A stretch of DNA of 64,000 nt from Salmonella enterica subsp. enterica serovar Typhimurium str. LT2 (GTDB taxonomy: Bacteria > Pseudomonadota > Gammaproteobacteria > Enterobacterales > Enterobacteriaceae). Each line of letters begins with the position of its first letter. Position 1 is the stretch's first letter. The translations under genes were made by a program, and so were the position numbers. The stretch covers positions 1,488,001 through 1,552,000 of the forward strand of contig NC_003197.2 in assembly GCF_000006945.2 (NCBI RefSeq). Reading direction: 5' to 3'. Of the stretch, positions 43,561 to 52,802 are shown one piece after another. Under the pieces are notes generated by a model that had not been told where the DNA came from, ran no database searches, and worked only from the letters and a program-made list of their open reading frames with translations.

Positions 43561-45768
43561 TTAATCCTCGTTAACAACCTGCTGCTGTGCTGCTTTTTTT
43601 GCCTGAACGCGGGCGATAGCCGCAGCAACCGCGGCTTTACGCGGGTCGGCCGGTTCGGCAGGTTCGCTTCCGGCCTGCTGCTCCTGCTTACGGGCTTTGG
43701 CGCGAGCGATGGCCGCTTCCACTGCGGCTTTGCGCGGATCGATCGGTTCGGCAGGTTCGCTTCCGGTCTGCTGCTCCTGCTTGCGGGCTTTGGCGCGGGC
43801 GATAGCCGCTTCCACCGCGGCTTTGCGCGGATCGACCGCTTCGGCAGGTTCGCTTCCGGTCTGCTGCTCCTGCTTACGGGCTTTGGCGCGGGCGATAGCC
43901 GCTTCCACCGCGGCTTTACGCGGATCGACCGCTTCGACCGGTTCGCTTCCGGCCTGCTGCTCCTGCTTACGGGCTTTGGCGCGGGCGATGGCTGCCTCCA
44001 CCGCGGCTTTACGCGGATCGACCGGTTCGGCAGGTTCGCTTCCGGCCTGCTGCTCCTGCTTACGGGCTTTGGCGCGGGCGATGGCTGCCTCCACTGCAGC
44101 TTTACTCGGGTCGTCGCCGGGTATCGCGCTGTCAGCCATCGGATGAGCGGCTTGTTTAGCGCGCGCTTGCGCTTTACGCGCTTCACGGGCCGCGATGACG
44201 GCGCTATTGTCTGGCTGACTACCCGCCTGAATAACCACCGGTTGCGTGGCCTGCGCCTGTTTCTCTTTTACCCGCGCCAGCGCAGCGGCAATGGCATCCT
44301 GATCTTTTGCCGCTGGTTGTACCGCTGCGCTCTTGTGACGTGCAAGGCGGGCGGCTTTTTCGCGCTCCAGTCTTGCCTGACGAGCCTCAAAACGCGCTTT
44401 GGCTTCGGCGGCGCGTTTTTCTTCAAGCCTGATCGCATTAATCTCCGCTTTTTCCTGACGGAAATATTGGACGAGCGGAATATTACTCGGGCAGACCCAG
44501 GCGCAGGCGCCGCATTCTATACAATCAGCAATATGGTGAGCGGTAGCCTTGTCATGCTGCTGCCCTTTGCTGAACCAATAAAGCTGCTGCGGTAAAAGGT
44601 CGGCAGGGCAAGCGTCAGCGCAAGCGCTGCAACGAATACAGCTTTTCTCTTCCTGAGGCGCTCCCATTTCAGTCACGGATGGCGCCAGCAGGCAGTTGGT
44701 GATTTTTACGACCGGTACGTCAAGCCAGGGAAGGGTGAATCCCATCAACGGGCCGCCCATGATGACCATCTGGTCAGCAGAAGGGCAGAACCCGGCATCG
44801 TTAAGCAAATGACGAACGGGAGTGCCGAGCCGCGCCCAGACGTTACCCGGGCGGCTTACCGCTTCACCCGTTAAGGTGACGACGCGTTCTGTGATCGGTT
44901 CGCCGTCAATCACGGCGCGTTTAACGGCATACGCCGTACCGACGTTTTGCATCAGCACGCCAATATCAGAGGAGCGCCCGCCGTGGGGAACCTGTTTTCC
45001 CGTCAGTATTCGGGTGAGCTGTTTTGCGCCGCCGGAAGGGTATTTGGTTGGGATCACACGTAACGAAATATCGTGGGCGTCAGCCAGTACGGCGCGCAGC
45101 ATGGAAATAGCCTGCGGTTTGTTATCTTCAATGCCGATTAATACCTCACGCGGTTGCAGAATATGCGCCAGGATGCGAATACCTTCCACAATCTGCGCGG
45201 CGCAGTCCTGCATCAAACGATCGTCCGCCGTAATGTAAGGTTCGCACTCTGCGGCATTGATAATAAGCGTGGTGATTTTATCGCCGCCGCCCTGCAATTT
45301 AACGCCGGTGGGAAACCCCGCGCCGCCAAGCCCGGCAACGCCATACTGATGAATGCGTTCAATGAGCGCTTCACGGCTGTGGGCGCGGTAATCAGACCAG
45401 CCCTCGCGTTCAATCCAGCGGTCCTCGCCGTCGGCATCAATGATTACGCTTAACTCCGCCAGCGCCGAAGGATGCGCCGTCGAGTGGGGGGCAATAGCGA
45501 TAACCGTCCCGGAGGTGGGCGCGTGTACCGGCAGCATTCTCCCACGTCCACGGGTAAGCGCCTGGCCGCGTAGCACGCGATCGCCGACGCTAACGCACAG
45601 CTCGCCCTCAGCGCCAATGTGCTGTTTTAAAGGGATAACAAAGCGCGGCGCTAAAGGCACCTGGCGCAGCGGCGTGCCGTTTGACTGGGTCTTCATTTCG
45701 GGCGGATGAATACCACCGTCGAAATCCCAGATTTTATCTTTTCTGAAAGCGGAAAATAGTTTAAGCAT
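43561..45768 (-). CDS. rsxC: RsxC, NADH-binding iron-sulfur subunit with repeat tail
   Basis: This 735-residue protein is homologous to RnfC. The N-terminal two thirds form the flavin/NADH-type core. Two [4Fe-4S] sites are seen, '[16 protein letters not shown]' and '[16 protein letters not shown]' (about residues 375-430). The C-terminal third is Ala/Lys/Glu/Gln-rich and contains five near-identical 31-residue repeats with core [19 protein letters not shown] and a degenerate sixth. The tail length varies between relatives. The start overlaps the rsxB stop by eight bases. Confidence 0.97.
43562..44112 (-). repeat. 93-bp tandem repeat array in the 3' part of rsxC
   Basis: The codons for the DPR/DPS triplet recur at 43639, 43732, 43825, 43918, 44011 and 44104, exactly 93 bases apart, with very high identity between units. 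The array encodes 31-residue alanine- and lysine-rich helical repeats. The last unit, near the rsxC stop, is degenerate. The repeat leaves long open frames on both strands that are not genes. Confidence 0.93.
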
Positions 45769-46339
45769 GTTGTTCCACGGGAATGATGCGAACGGGAATG
45801 GTGTTCAAATCCCATTTCCAACTGTCGGGCGTCTCATTCACCGGACGTAATTCGATGCAGTGCGTCGGACACGGATCGACGCACAGATTACAGCCAGTAC
45901 AGAGATCGCTCATGACCGTGTGCATGGCGCGCGTTGCGCCAACAATGGCGTCAACCGGGCAGGCCTGAATGCATTTTGTGCAGCCAATGCAGTTATTTTC
46001 ATCAATAACTGCCAGCATACGTACTGGCGCAGCCTGCTGTTCTTCACCATCGCATGGTTGCGGCTCTACGTTTAGCAACTCTGCAATTTTCAGCATGACG
46101 GCTTCGCCGCCGGGCGCGCAACGATTGATTTTCTCGCCCTGGAGACCCACGGCTTCGGCGTAGGGGCGGCAGCCGGGATAGCCGCACTGACCACACTGGC
46201 TCTGCGGCAAAATCGCATCGATTTTTTCAACAACCGGATCATCTTCAACCGCGAATCGGCGGGAGGCATAACCCAGAATGGCGCCGAACACCAGACCCAG
46301 AAGGGTCAGGGCGCCAACGGCAATCCAGATAGTATTCAT
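45761..46339 (-). CDS. rsxB: RsxB, ferredoxin-like subunit
   Basis: This 192-residue protein has an N-terminal membrane anchor (about residues 5-25), a [4Fe-4S] site 'CGQCGYPGCRPYAEA' near residues 49-63, and two ferredoxin clusters 'CIGCTKCIQACPVDAI' and 'CTGCNLCVDPCPTHCI' near residues 117-155. It passes electrons within the Rsx complex. The start shares one base with the rsxA stop. Confidence 0.97.
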   Translation of the reverse strand: MNTIWIAVGALTLLGLVFGAILGYASRRFAVEDDPVVEKIDAILPQSQCGQCGYPGCRPYAEAVGLQGEKINRCAPGGEAVMLKIAELLNVEPQPCDGEEQQAAPVRMLAVIDENNCIGCTKCIQACPVDAIVGATRAMHTVMSDLCTGCNLCVDPCPTHCIELRPVNETPDSWKWDLNTIPVRIIPVEQHA

Positions 46340-46920
46340 TACAACTTCACCAAACCACTAAAACCCATAAAGGCCAAAGACATTAATCCTGCGGTAATCA
46401 ATGCTATCGCGTTACCACGAAAAGGGGCGGGCACATCCGCCACGGCAAGGCGTTCGCGGATAGCGGCAAACAGAACCATCACTAATGAAAAACCGACGGC
46501 GGCGGAAAATCCGTACAGCGCCGACTGAAGAAAGTGATGACCGAGATTAATATTCAGTAACGCTACGCCCAGAACCGCACAGTTAGTGGTAATCAGTGGT
46601 AAGAAGATGCCTAACAAGCGGTATAACGCCGGGCTGGTTTTCCGCACAACCATTTCGGTAAATTGCACGACCACAGCAATGACGAGGATAAAGGCTAGCG
46701 TCCGCAGATAAATCAGATCCAGCGGAATAAGTATCCAGGTGTCGATAAGCCAGGCGCATATCGACGCCAGCGTCATGACAAAGGTCGTCGCGAGGCCCAT
46801 CCCCATGGCGGTTTCCAGTTTTTTGGATACGCCCATAAAGGGACAAAGGCCCAGGAATTTGACCAGTACAAAGTTATTGACCAGTACAGTTCCGACAAAG
46901 AGCAGCAGGTAATCAGTCAT
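46339..46920 (-). CDS. rsxA: RsxA, membrane subunit of the Rsx complex
   Basis: This 193-residue protein with six hydrophobic segments is homologous to RnfA/NqrE and to RsxE. The '[18 protein letters not shown]' stretch at residues 15-32 matches the half-channel that in relatives holds a membrane iron-sulfur cluster. It is the first gene of rsxABCDGE-nth. The ydgK terminator lies just upstream, so the operon promoter must lie in this 76-base gap or within ydgK. Confidence 0.97.
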
Positions 46921-46933
46921 GTTTCGGCCTGAA

Positions 46934-46975
46934 ATAAAAAAGCCGCCTATTATCTGTCAAACTACCACAGGCGAC
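46934..46975 (-). terminator. Terminator between ydgK and rsxA
   Basis: On the minus strand GTCGCCT (46975-46969) pairs with AGGCGGC (46948-46942), with one mismatch, around a 20-base loop, followed by TTTTTTATTT. It probably ends ydgK transcription. Confidence 0.65.
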
Positions 46976-46996
46976 AACAGGTTAACTGTAGGGTTA

Positions 46997-47437
46997 TTAC
47001 GGATTAACAAACGTTGTTTTAACGCGCGCTGAACGTTTGAGATAAGGCACAATGAGCGCCGTTGCCAACAGTGGGAAGAGTAACTGACGCACGGCAAAGG
47101 CATCTGAGACGGGCGAAAAGGCAAATGCTTTAACCGCCAGTAACACCGACACCAGCAGCCAGATAATGTAATGCTTCGGCACGCAGCGTCTGCGCTTGAA
47201 GAATGCGATCGTCAACCACAGGGTATAGTACCACATGGCGATAGCGGTAATAAATGAAATGCCCCATAGCAGTAAATTACCGGTTTCCTGTCCGCTAAGC
47301 GTCTTGAACGTTTGCGGTGTGGCAAGCGCCATAACGTAGAGTAATAACGCCAGCGAGGCGCTCAACAACGCGACTAACAGCCAGGCTAACGGGCCAAGAA
47401 GCCAGCCTCCAATTCGTTGTGGCGGTGTTGTAGTCAT
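46997..47437 (-). CDS. ydgK: YdgK, inner-membrane DUF2569 protein
   Basis: This 146-residue protein has four hydrophobic segments (about residues 12-36, 53-78, 88-105, 113-130) and matches the DUF2569 family. I chose ATG 47437, preceded by GGAG at five bases, over a longer frame from 47479. No function is known to me. It lies between cnu and the rsx operon. Confidence 0.9.
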   Translation of the reverse strand: MTTTPPQRIGGWLLGPLAWLLVALLSASLALLLYVMALATPQTFKTLSGQETGNLLLWGISFITAIAMWYYTLWLTIAFFKRRRCVPKHYIIWLLVSVLLAVKAFAFSPVSDAFAVRQLLFPLLATALIVPYLKRSARVKTTFVNP

Positions 47438-47525
47438 ATCTTCTCCGGGGTTACGCGCATTAACGGTCATGCCGCTCATTTTGGGGCAAATATTATAAGG
47501 TTTTTGATGTTAAACGCTACTTTCT

Positions 47526-47741
47526 TTATTGCACATAGCGCCAGACGGATTGCGGAACCTGACCTACATCAAACAGGCGTCCTCCGGAAACCAGTTCGGC
47601 ACGGCGGTGATCTGCAGCGCGATACATATTAACAATGTCCATGTCATCAGTAAGGGTATAGTTAAGGTGGTCGAACAGTTTTTCCAGACTTTCGAGCGAA
47701 CTAATTTTGCGGAATTTTAATAGATAATCCTGAACAGTCAT
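47526..47741 (-). CDS. cnu: Cnu (YdgT), Hha-family H-NS cofactor
   Basis: This 71-residue protein is an Hha/YmoA family member that binds H-NS and StpA and strengthens silencing of AT-rich acquired DNA. In Salmonella YdgT, with Hha, is known to repress SPI-2 among other islands. Family features include 'YLLKFRKISSLESLEKLFD' at residues 6-24 and the acidic 'DDMDIVNMYRAADHRRAEL'. The start at 47741 gives the family length. Confidence 0.96.
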   Translation of the reverse strand: MTVQDYLLKFRKISSLESLEKLFDHLNYTLTDDMDIVNMYRAADHRRAELVSGGRLFDVGQVPQSVWRYVQ

Positions 47742-47854
47742 ATAAAGTTGATCCATATTAAATATAATGCCAACGGAGTAGTCACTGATAAAAAATAAAC
47801 AAAACCGCACCAGTGAGAGGTCAGGGGTGCAGGTAAAAAGGGAATATTCTTACC

Positions 47855-47884
47855 GGTAAAGAGTCAGGCGCCACATGGCGCCTG
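47855..47884 (-). terminator. Stem-loop between blr and cnu
   Basis: CAGGCGCC (47865-47872) pairs perfectly with GGCGCCTG (47877-47884) around ACAT. On the minus strand the tail is ACTCTTTACC, only weakly U-rich. It lies about 155 bases after blr and could separate it from cnu. The rest of the gap (47742-48038) is presumed cnu promoter. Confidence 0.45.
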
Positions 47885-48038
47885 GGGCGAAAGGTTAACG
47901 CGCTTTCCTACAACAGGCAATAAACGTCAGACCAGATAGGACATATTTCGTTTTTTTTGCCGGTTTTTGACTTTTCTTTGCACCCCCCGGGGCGCCGCTT
48001 ACCGTACCACGCGAAAATGCCTTTACATTATCTGACGC

Positions 48039-48164
48039 TTACTTCTTCTGGACGGAAGCCGTGGGCTCTGGTGGTTGGTAATTGTCAATATGGTTGGCAA
48101 TACCTAAAAGAATGACTGAGATAACGAGAACTATCCACCCAGTTAATTCAATAAGACGATTCAT
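48039..48164 (-). CDS. blr: Blr, 41-residue inner-membrane division protein
   Basis: A short minus-strand frame from ATG 48164 encodes 41 residues beginning MNRLIELTGWIVLVISV and ending in Lys-Lys. It has one membrane helix (about residues 8-25) and a polar Pro-rich tail. It matches E. coli Blr, named for beta-lactam resistance, which joins the divisome. The position next to cnu is conserved. It is below the usual size limit of ORF callers. Confidence 0.93.
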   Translation of the reverse strand: MNRLIELTGWIVLVISVILLGIANHIDNYQPPEPTASVQKK

Positions 48165-48371
48165 TATTGACGACATTTGCTTTGATTTATCCATAAACAC
48201 AGGGGGTAAATGTTACTTTCCTGGCGAACGGTCGGCAAGAGGGAGGGAAACGTTTTCAGCCTCTGTTCTGTAACAAGTTAATCATTTGATGCTACGTTGA
48301 TGGTCAGGACGCTATTGCGGCTAATCGCACGATGGTGTGGAATAGCGATATCTAAAACCGGAGGCAGTGAG

Positions 48372-49412
48372 ATGAATGATAAAATCCGCGTTGGGTTAAT
48401 CGGTTATGGCTACGCCAGTAAAACCTTTCATGCGCCCTTAATTATGGGAACGCCAGGGCTAGAGCTTGCGGCGGTATCCAGCAGCGATGAAACAAAAGTG
48501 AAAGCAGATTGGCCGGCGGTTTCCGTGGTCTCTGAGCCCCGACATTTATTTAACGATCCGCATATCGACCTTATCGTGATCCCGACGCCCAACGATACCC
48601 ATTTCCCGCTGGCGAAAGCTGCGCTGGAAGCCGGTAAGCATGTGGTGGTTGATAAACCCTTTACCGTGACACTGTCACAGGCGCGAGAATTGGATGCGCT
48701 TGCGCGGAGCACTGGTCGGGTACTTTCCGTCTTCCACAACCGACGCTGGGACAGCGATTTTTTGACGCTGAAGGCCTTGCTGGCGGATGGCGTGCTCGGC
48801 GAGGTGTCCTTGTTTGAATCCCACTTTGATCGCTTCCGTCCCCAGGTGCGCGACCGCTGGCGCGAGCAAGGCGGGCCGGGAAGTGGTATCTGGTACGATC
48901 TGGCGCCGCACTTGTTGGATCAGGCCATTCAACTTTTTGGCCTGCCGGTCAGCATGACGGTGGATTTAGCGCAACTGCGTCCGGGCGCGCAATCTACAGA
49001 TTATTTCCACGCGATTTTATCCTACCCCCAGCGCCGCGTGATTTTGCACGGTACGATGCTGGCCGCGGCGGAATCCGCGCGATACATCGTTCATGGTTCG
49101 CGCGGTAGCTATGTAAAATATGGCCTCGATCCCCAGGAAGAACGGTTAAAAAACGGCGAGCGTTTACCGCAGGAAGACTGGGGATACGACATGCGTGACG
49201 GCGTATTGACCCTGGTTGAGGGAGAGACGCGCAAAGAAGAAAACTGGCTTACGTTGCCGGGTAACTATCCGGCATATTATGCCGCCATCCGCGATGCGTT
49301 AAACGGTAACGGTGAAAATCCCGTGCCAGCAAGCCAGGCGATTCAAATTATGGAGTTGATTGAACTGGGCATGGAATCGGCAAAACATCGCGCGACGCTG
49401 TGTCTTGCCTGA
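48372..49412 (+). CDS. ydgJ: YdgJ, Gfo/Idh/MocA-family oxidoreductase
   Basis: This 346-residue protein has an N-terminal Rossmann domain ('VGLIGYGYASKTFHAPLI' at residues 6-23) and the family lysine in 'VVVDKPFTVT' near residue 97, followed by a C-terminal alpha/beta domain. Such enzymes oxidise or reduce sugars and related compounds with NAD(P)(H); the substrate here is unknown. ATG 48372 with GGAGGCAG upstream was preferred to a longer frame from 48297. Confidence 0.93.
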   Translation: MNDKIRVGLIGYGYASKTFHAPLIMGTPGLELAAVSSSDETKVKADWPAVSVVSEPRHLFNDPHIDLIVIPTPNDTHFPLAKAALEAGKHVVVDKPFTVTLSQARELDALARSTGRVLSVFHNRRWDSDFLTLKALLADGVLGEVSLFESHFDRFRPQVRDRWREQGGPGSGIWYDLAPHLLDQAIQLFGLPVSMTVDLAQLRPGAQSTDYFHAILSYPQRRVILHGTMLAAAESARYIVHGSRGSYVKYGLDPQEERLKNGERLPQEDWGYDMRDGVLTLVEGETRKEENWLTLPGNYPAYYAAIRDALNGNGENPVPASQAIQIMELIELGMESAKHRATLCLA

Positions 49413-49486
49413 GATGTCGCATTTCTCCGCCTGGGATAGCATTAAACCGCAGGCGGAGAGAGGGCGTTAGCATCAATAAAGCAATC

Positions 49487-50488
49487 TTACGCCTCGGCCA
49501 CTTTTTCGCGCAGCGCACGTTTTTCGCTATCGCTCAGAAAGGCGATTTCCAGACCGTTAATCTGCGCCTGGCGAATCTGTTCGCGGCTCAATCCTGCCGC
49601 TGGCGCGGCGACGTGATATTCATGGATAATATCTACGCCCTGAACAGCCGGATCGTCCGTATTAAGACTGGCGAGAACGCCATGCTCAAGGAAGGTTTTG
49701 AGTGGATGATCCGCCAGCGATGCGACGGTACTGGTCTGAATATTCGAGGTCAGACAGGATTCAATACCGATACGCTGCTGTGCAAGAAAATCCATTAACG
49801 CGCGATCTTCGACAGCTTTTACGCCATGTCCGATACGTTCGGCCCCCAGTTCGCGAATCGCCTGCCAGATACTTTCCGGCCCTGCGGCTTCGCCAGCGTG
49901 AACGGTGATATGCCAGCCCGCATCGCGCGCCCGATTAAAGTGCGACAAAAACAGACTGCCGGGAAAGCCCAGCTCATCACCGGCTAAATCCAGCGCGGTG
50001 ATGTTCTCTCTGTGCGCCAGCAGCGCATCAAGCTCCTGTAAACATGCCGCCTCGCCGAAGGTACGGCTCATAATGCCAATGAGTCGTGCCTCGACGCCAA
50101 ACGTGTTACAGCCGTCGCGTACGCCGTCGATAACGGCTTCAACCACGCCTGCGATTGGTAACTGATGCGCCATCGCCATATAGCCGGGCGAAAAGCGAAG
50201 CTCGACGTAATGCAGGCCGTTACGTGCCGCATCTTCAATATTTTCAAAGGCCACACGGCGGCAGGCGTCAAGCGATGCCAGGACTTTTACCCCCCAATCG
50301 AGTTTAGTGAGAAAGCTTACTAAATCGGGTTCGGTTGAGGTGACCTGGACATGCGGAATCAGCGTTTCCAGCGTTTGGGCGGGAAGGGCGATGTTGAACT
50401 GCCGACCAAGATCCAGAATTGTTTGGGCGCGAATGTTGCCATCAAGGTGGCGGTGGATGTCAGTCAAAGGAAGCGTAATATCAATCAT
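49487..50488 (-). CDS. add: Adenosine deaminase
   Basis: This 333-residue zinc enzyme deaminates adenosine and deoxyadenosine to inosine compounds. The metal ligands lie in 'DIHRHLDGN' near residues 10-18, 'ITVHAGEAAG' near 195-204 and 'ASLNTDDPAV' near 275-284. I chose ATG 50488 as in E. coli; a TTG at 50500 is possible. Upstream, where E. coli carries malI-malX-malY, only remnants are found. Confidence 0.96.
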   Translation of the reverse strand: MIDITLPLTDIHRHLDGNIRAQTILDLGRQFNIALPAQTLETLIPHVQVTSTEPDLVSFLTKLDWGVKVLASLDACRRVAFENIEDAARNGLHYVELRFSPGYMAMAHQLPIAGVVEAVIDGVRDGCNTFGVEARLIGIMSRTFGEAACLQELDALLAHRENITALDLAGDELGFPGSLFLSHFNRARDAGWHITVHAGEAAGPESIWQAIRELGAERIGHGVKAVEDRALMDFLAQQRIGIESCLTSNIQTSTVASLADHPLKTFLEHGVLASLNTDDPAVQGVDIIHEYHVAAPAAGLSREQIRQAQINGLEIAFLSDSEKRALREKVAEA

Positions 50489-50626
50489 GGGCGCACTCAA
50501 TTTTTAATAAAAGTGCGCACCATTATACTACAGATTGATAATGCTCTGGAAATTTTGCAAAAACGGAGTCATTACGTTGCAACTTCGCGAGAGCGCGGGA
50601 GAAATTTTGTATCATTCTCTTTAACG

Positions 50627-50652
50627 CGCCCCCGGTCAGCTCACGGGGGCGT
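50627..50652. terminator. GC-rich stem-loop upstream of add, possibly the old malY terminator
   Basis: CGCCCCCG (50627-50634) pairs perfectly with CGGGGGCG (50644-50651) around nine bases. It lies between the malY remnant and add, the position expected for a malY terminator. Neither side has a strong T tract. Confidence 0.4.
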
Positions 50653-50689
50653 CTCTGTTATCGCCTCTCAGGATAAAGGGTCAACCCCC

Positions 50690-50844
50690 CGCCTGTAGAC
50701 AGTATCAGCGAACGGTGCGGTGGCAAAATCCATATCCGAGATCGTAAAGGGGAGCAGATCGGCTTCGCCAAAACGATCGGCGACATAATCCCACTACGTA
50801 CACCATGTCCCGCGTCGGTCAACTTCCTGTGAAAAATCGAACAT
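50690..50844 (-). pseudogene. malY: malY remnant (5' fragment)
   Basis: From ATG 50844 on the minus strand the reading 'MFDFSQEVDRRGTWCT' is followed by a TAG stop at codon 17 (50796-50794) and then 'WDYVADRFGEADLLPFTISD'. This matches the start of E. coli MalY, a PLP-dependent beta-cystathionase, where Gln stands in place of the stop. Homology ends near 50713. Most of the gene is deleted. Confidence 0.85.
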
Positions 50845-50853
50845 ATCCCTTCC

Positions 50854-51073
50854 TTATGCCTGAACGGTATTCATCAGGCCAACCATTTCATCTTTTACCG
50901 ACTGAACCTGCGGGCCGATAATTACCTGCAAATTATGCTGATTGAGCTGTACGATGCCTGTCGCGTGATTGTCCTTCAATGCCTGGACATCGACAAACGA
51001 CATATCTTTCACTGACAGGCGTAGGGGGGATGCAGTTGTCCAGACTCACGATGTTTTCCGTGCCGCCTAATGC
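50854..51073 (-). pseudogene. malX: malX remnant (C-terminal EIIB fragment)
   Basis: The minus strand reads a PTS EIIB domain: 'LGGTENIVSLDNC' with the phosphorylation Cys, then, after a +1 frameshift at a run of six Gs (51024-51029), 'LRLSVKDMSFVDVQALK' through to 'VKDEMVGLMNTVQA' and a stop at 50854. This matches the end of E. coli MalX. The EIIC part is gone and a stop lies just upstream of the fragment. Confidence 0.85.
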
Positions 51074-51191
51074 TCACGACGAGCACCATGTGCGGAGTCA
51101 AACGATAGCCGCTCGCCTGGTAACGCAAAAGTAGAGGCTGCGCGTCGTTCGGCGCAGACCGGGTGCAGCGTCGCGACACCCGGCAAGGCGA

Positions 51192-52700
51192 TTATTGTTG
51201 AGGCAGCGCCGGAACGTCCGGAACGGAAAGCGCCGGCATCCCAAACAGGCCGACAAAGTCTTCCAACGGCATTTTTTGTCCGTTGAGCGTGATCTGGCCA
51301 TTGGCGTACTGCAAACTGGAGGCGATAGTATTATCCTTCAGCGTTGTCAGTCGGAACATCTGACCCATTGCGGACAGCCCCTGCACCTGCTGTTTTGCCA
51401 GTTTTTCCGCATCATCCTGCTGATAGCCTTCCAGTTTTGCTATCTGCGTCATAAACTCGACCGCCATGTCCATTGGAATTGCCAGTTTCGCATCCAGCGA
51501 TTTCACGGAGCGGTCGACTTCCTGCGCCAGCGTTTGTGGTTGTGCCGTTGTGGTTGCCGGATCTTTGAGGAACAGCGACAGATTCAGCGTGGTTTCCCCT
51601 TTGGCGTTTTTCCAGCTAAGCGGCGCCAGAGTCAGTACCGGATCGCCTTTTAACAGCACGGGGAGAGCGCTAAAGAACGCTTCGGTGACTTTTTGCTGAT
51701 AAAGCTCAGGATTCTGCGCCACGTCCGGCTGATTCAGCAGCGCCTGCGTTTGCGCATGATATTGCTGACTAAACTGGTGCCAGGCTTCGCCGTCGATTTG
51801 GCCGACTTTCAGCGTTAATTTACCGCTGCCCAAATCCTGATTCTGCACTTTCAGGCTGTTAAGCGAGTAATCCAACTGGCTGTTAATGGTTTTTCCGTCG
51901 TTGACGAGATCGGACTTGCCGGTAATTTCCATCCCTTCCAGCACCGCCATCTCTTTACCCTCAATGGCGATGGACAGTTTATCCAGCGTTAACTTTTGGT
52001 CGCCCACACGTTCGCCAAAGCTTGCCAGTTTACTGGTACCGTCGGTTTTCAAATTATTAAAGGTGAGTTGGACCTTCTGATTATATTCGTTAACGGCATC
52101 GACCAGGCCGCTCTGCGCTTCGCCTGACAGCGAAACCACATTACCGTCTTTATCGGCGTTAAGCTGGAACTCGCCGCCGCTAAAGGCGACCTTTTCACCG
52201 GCATTCTCGTAGTTTAACGGCTTGAGAGAGATATCGGAGCGGGTATCGCCGCCATAACCAATGCGGGTATTGATAACAAAGGGCGCGTCGCCTTTCGCAA
52301 TATCAAAGAGGGGTTTTGCCGCATCGTTATTCACCAGAGTGGTTTTTACCGACGCCATAGAAGGGATCAGATTGAGCGTTTTGAGCTGGGCGAGCGGGAA
52401 GGGGCCATGTGAAACGGACTCGTCCAGCACAATGCTTTGCCCGGGCTTCAACCAGGTATTGTCTGCGCCGGCAACCGGTTTGACAACCAGTTGCAGATGG
52501 CTACTGAACACGCCGCGCTGGTAGTTTTGATAACTTAATTCGACACCGGCCTCCGGCGCAGTACGCTTGAGCTGTTCATTGGCCTGAGTCACCATTTCTG
52601 CAAGATGGTTCTCCAGCTTTTTCCCCGTATACCAGGCGCCGCCTGTCCAGACGATGCCAAGTGCAATTACTACACCTGCAGCTACCAGTGTTTTTTTCAT
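51192..52700 (-). CDS. ydgA: YdgA, DUF945 family protein
   Basis: This 502-residue protein has an N-terminal signal or anchor helix (about residues 3-22) and a long periplasmic DUF945 region. It matches E. coli YdgA, related to YihF, and is of unknown molecular function. In E. coli the family is linked to the envelope and to swarming motility, but I cannot assign a role from sequence. It is co-oriented with manA, behind a terminator. Confidence 0.92.
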   Translation of the reverse strand: MKKTLVAAGVVIALGIVWTGGAWYTGKKLENHLAEMVTQANEQLKRTAPEAGVELSYQNYQRGVFSSHLQLVVKPVAGADNTWLKPGQSIVLDESVSHGPFPLAQLKTLNLIPSMASVKTTLVNNDAAKPLFDIAKGDAPFVINTRIGYGGDTRSDISLKPLNYENAGEKVAFSGGEFQLNADKDGNVVSLSGEAQSGLVDAVNEYNQKVQLTFNNLKTDGTSKLASFGERVGDQKLTLDKLSIAIEGKEMAVLEGMEITGKSDLVNDGKTINSQLDYSLNSLKVQNQDLGSGKLTLKVGQIDGEAWHQFSQQYHAQTQALLNQPDVAQNPELYQQKVTEAFFSALPVLLKGDPVLTLAPLSWKNAKGETTLNLSLFLKDPATTTAQPQTLAQEVDRSVKSLDAKLAIPMDMAVEFMTQIAKLEGYQQDDAEKLAKQQVQGLSAMGQMFRLTTLKDNTIASSLQYANGQITLNGQKMPLEDFVGLFGMPALSVPDVPALPQQ

Positions 52701-52707
52701 ATCAATT

Positions 52708-52745
52708 GTCCATAAAAATGAAACCAGGCGGATTAAACCGCCTGG
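52708..52745 (-). terminator. Intrinsic terminator of manA
   Basis: CCAGGCGG (52724-52731) pairs with CCGCCTGG (52738-52745) around six bases. On the minus strand TTTCATTTTTATGG follows. It lies between manA and ydgA. Confidence 0.75.
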
Positions 52746-52802
52746 AGGAGTTTTACGTCTGTTATAAGCTTAGCAAGAGTTGTTAAAAAATTCAGTACGT
52801 TG

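Noticed and set aside
43485..44595. Long open frames (up to 356 codons) in several phases opposite or within rsxC
   Set aside because: They come from the 93-bp repeat array and its lack of stops. The repeated residues follow the DNA repeat, and rsxC in its own frame explains the region.
50854..51073. The malX frameshift as a possible sequencing error
   Set aside because: A G6 run is error-prone, but the missing EIIC part, an upstream stop and the broken malY next to it show real decay.
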